From NCBI GenBank assembly GCA_047623555.1, contig JBLHMP010000134.1:1-5339 (forward strand): a stretch of DNA of 5,339 nucleotides, written 5' to 3'. Position 1 is the first letter of the stretch; every line of letters starts with the position of its first letter. This DNA comes from NORP181 sp047623555. GTDB lineage: Bacteria; Pseudomonadota; Alphaproteobacteria; Rhodobacterales; Rhodobacteraceae. This document shows positions 4,987 to 5,339 of the stretch, one piece after another. The notes below the pieces were generated by a model that saw nothing but the letters and a program-made list of their open reading frames with translations, ran no database searches and was not told the origin of the DNA. The position numbers and the translations under genes are program-made.

Positions 4987-5339
4987 TCATAGGGATTTAC
5001 TCATAAGCAAGTAGCGATCGGAAGGTGTGAATCCGGCGCGGGTGTATAGGCGTTGAGCGGCTTTATTTTGCCGGTCGACCTCAAGATGCAATGTTTTGAT
5101 TCCGGCGTCTGCCAGCGCCTTGGGCAGGGTGTTCATTACTTCTGAGGCAATGCCACGATTGCGAATGGTGGGGCGCACATAGATTTCGTCGATCATACCA
5201 TCCATGCCACCAAATTCGACAGACCAGCTAAAGGTGACGATGATATAGCCCATAGGCGCACGCGCGGGCCCGATCAGATAGGCCGCCCCGTGTGGGATCC
5301 CGTCAAGCAACGGCGCAATCCCGGCCTGGCGCGAGTCTT
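4987..5339 (-). CDS. GNAT-family N-acetyltransferase, 5' end beyond window
   Basis: The frame is open from the right edge of the window to a TGA at 4989-4987, giving 116 visible residues of a protein whose N-terminus lies outside. Members transfer an acetyl group from acetyl-CoA to an amine; the substrate is not predictable here. Visible GNAT parts are the beta-strand segment MIDEIYVRP (about 48-56), then the acetyl-CoA pyrophosphate-binding loop RNRGIA (59-64), matching [QR]-x-x-G-x-[GA]. The C-terminal motif B region HLEVDRQNKAAQRLYTRAGF (84-103) follows, with Asn91 and Tyr98 in the usual places. The C-terminus RYLLMSKSL is typical. A start at the TTG at 5310 is unlikely because upstream codons (reading DSRQAGIAPL) continue the protein in the same style. 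It is convergent with eno, 106 bases apart. Roughly 40-50 residues are probably missing if it has normal GNAT length. Confidence 0.9.
   Translation of the reverse strand, partial: DSRQAGIAPLLDGIPHGAAYLIGPARAPMGYIIVTFSWSVEFGGMDGMIDEIYVRPTIRNRGIASEVMNTLPKALADAGIKTLHLEVDRQNKAAQRLYTRAGFTPSDRYLLMSKSL

Overview
The window looks like a chromosomal segment of an alphaproteobacterium of the Rhodobacterales (Roseobacter group). The evidence is the Fur/Mur-type regulator without the cysteine zinc site, the RhlE-type helicase with an Arg/Gly-rich tail, the alphaproteobacterial style of the enolase and of the AbrB-family membrane protein, and moderately high GC. Genus cannot be fixed by eye.

Layout. Positions 1-126 are the right end of an IS3-family insertion sequence: the last 29 codons of its transposase, then a terminal inverted repeat ending at about 126. 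Positions 127-272 are a short intergenic stretch with three hairpins, the strongest of which (221-245) probably ends the helicase transcript. A DEAD-box RNA helicase (rhlE, minus strand, 273-1562) has a TTG start set by a good ribosome binding site. A 421-base gene-free stretch (1563-1983) separates it from the divergent Fur/Mur-type metal regulator (plus, 1984-2400). It carries several inverted and direct repeats and no promoter I could defend. Fur/mur converges on an AbrB-family integral membrane protein (minus, 2423-3472) across 22 bases. A hairpin there resembles a dispersed repeat, and the transporter's stop codon lies inside that repeat. The transporter diverges from enolase (eno, plus, 3606-4880) over 133 bases. 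Eno ends in a nested hairpin with a T run and converges on a GNAT acetyltransferase (minus, 4987 to beyond the right edge).

The five chromosomal genes do not form one pathway or operon: neighbours are divergent or convergent, so each is probably its own transcription unit. They cover RNA remodelling, metal-responsive repression, a membrane protein of uncertain substrate, glycolysis/gluconeogenesis and an acyltransferase of unknown substrate. I see no defence system, CRISPR array, tRNA, rRNA or prophage. The coding part is ordinary housekeeping material. The less explained signals are non-coding: the structured 1721-1863 region, the hairpin next to the rhlE ribosome binding site, the repeat supplying a stop codon, and the IS junction with a short open frame beyond it.
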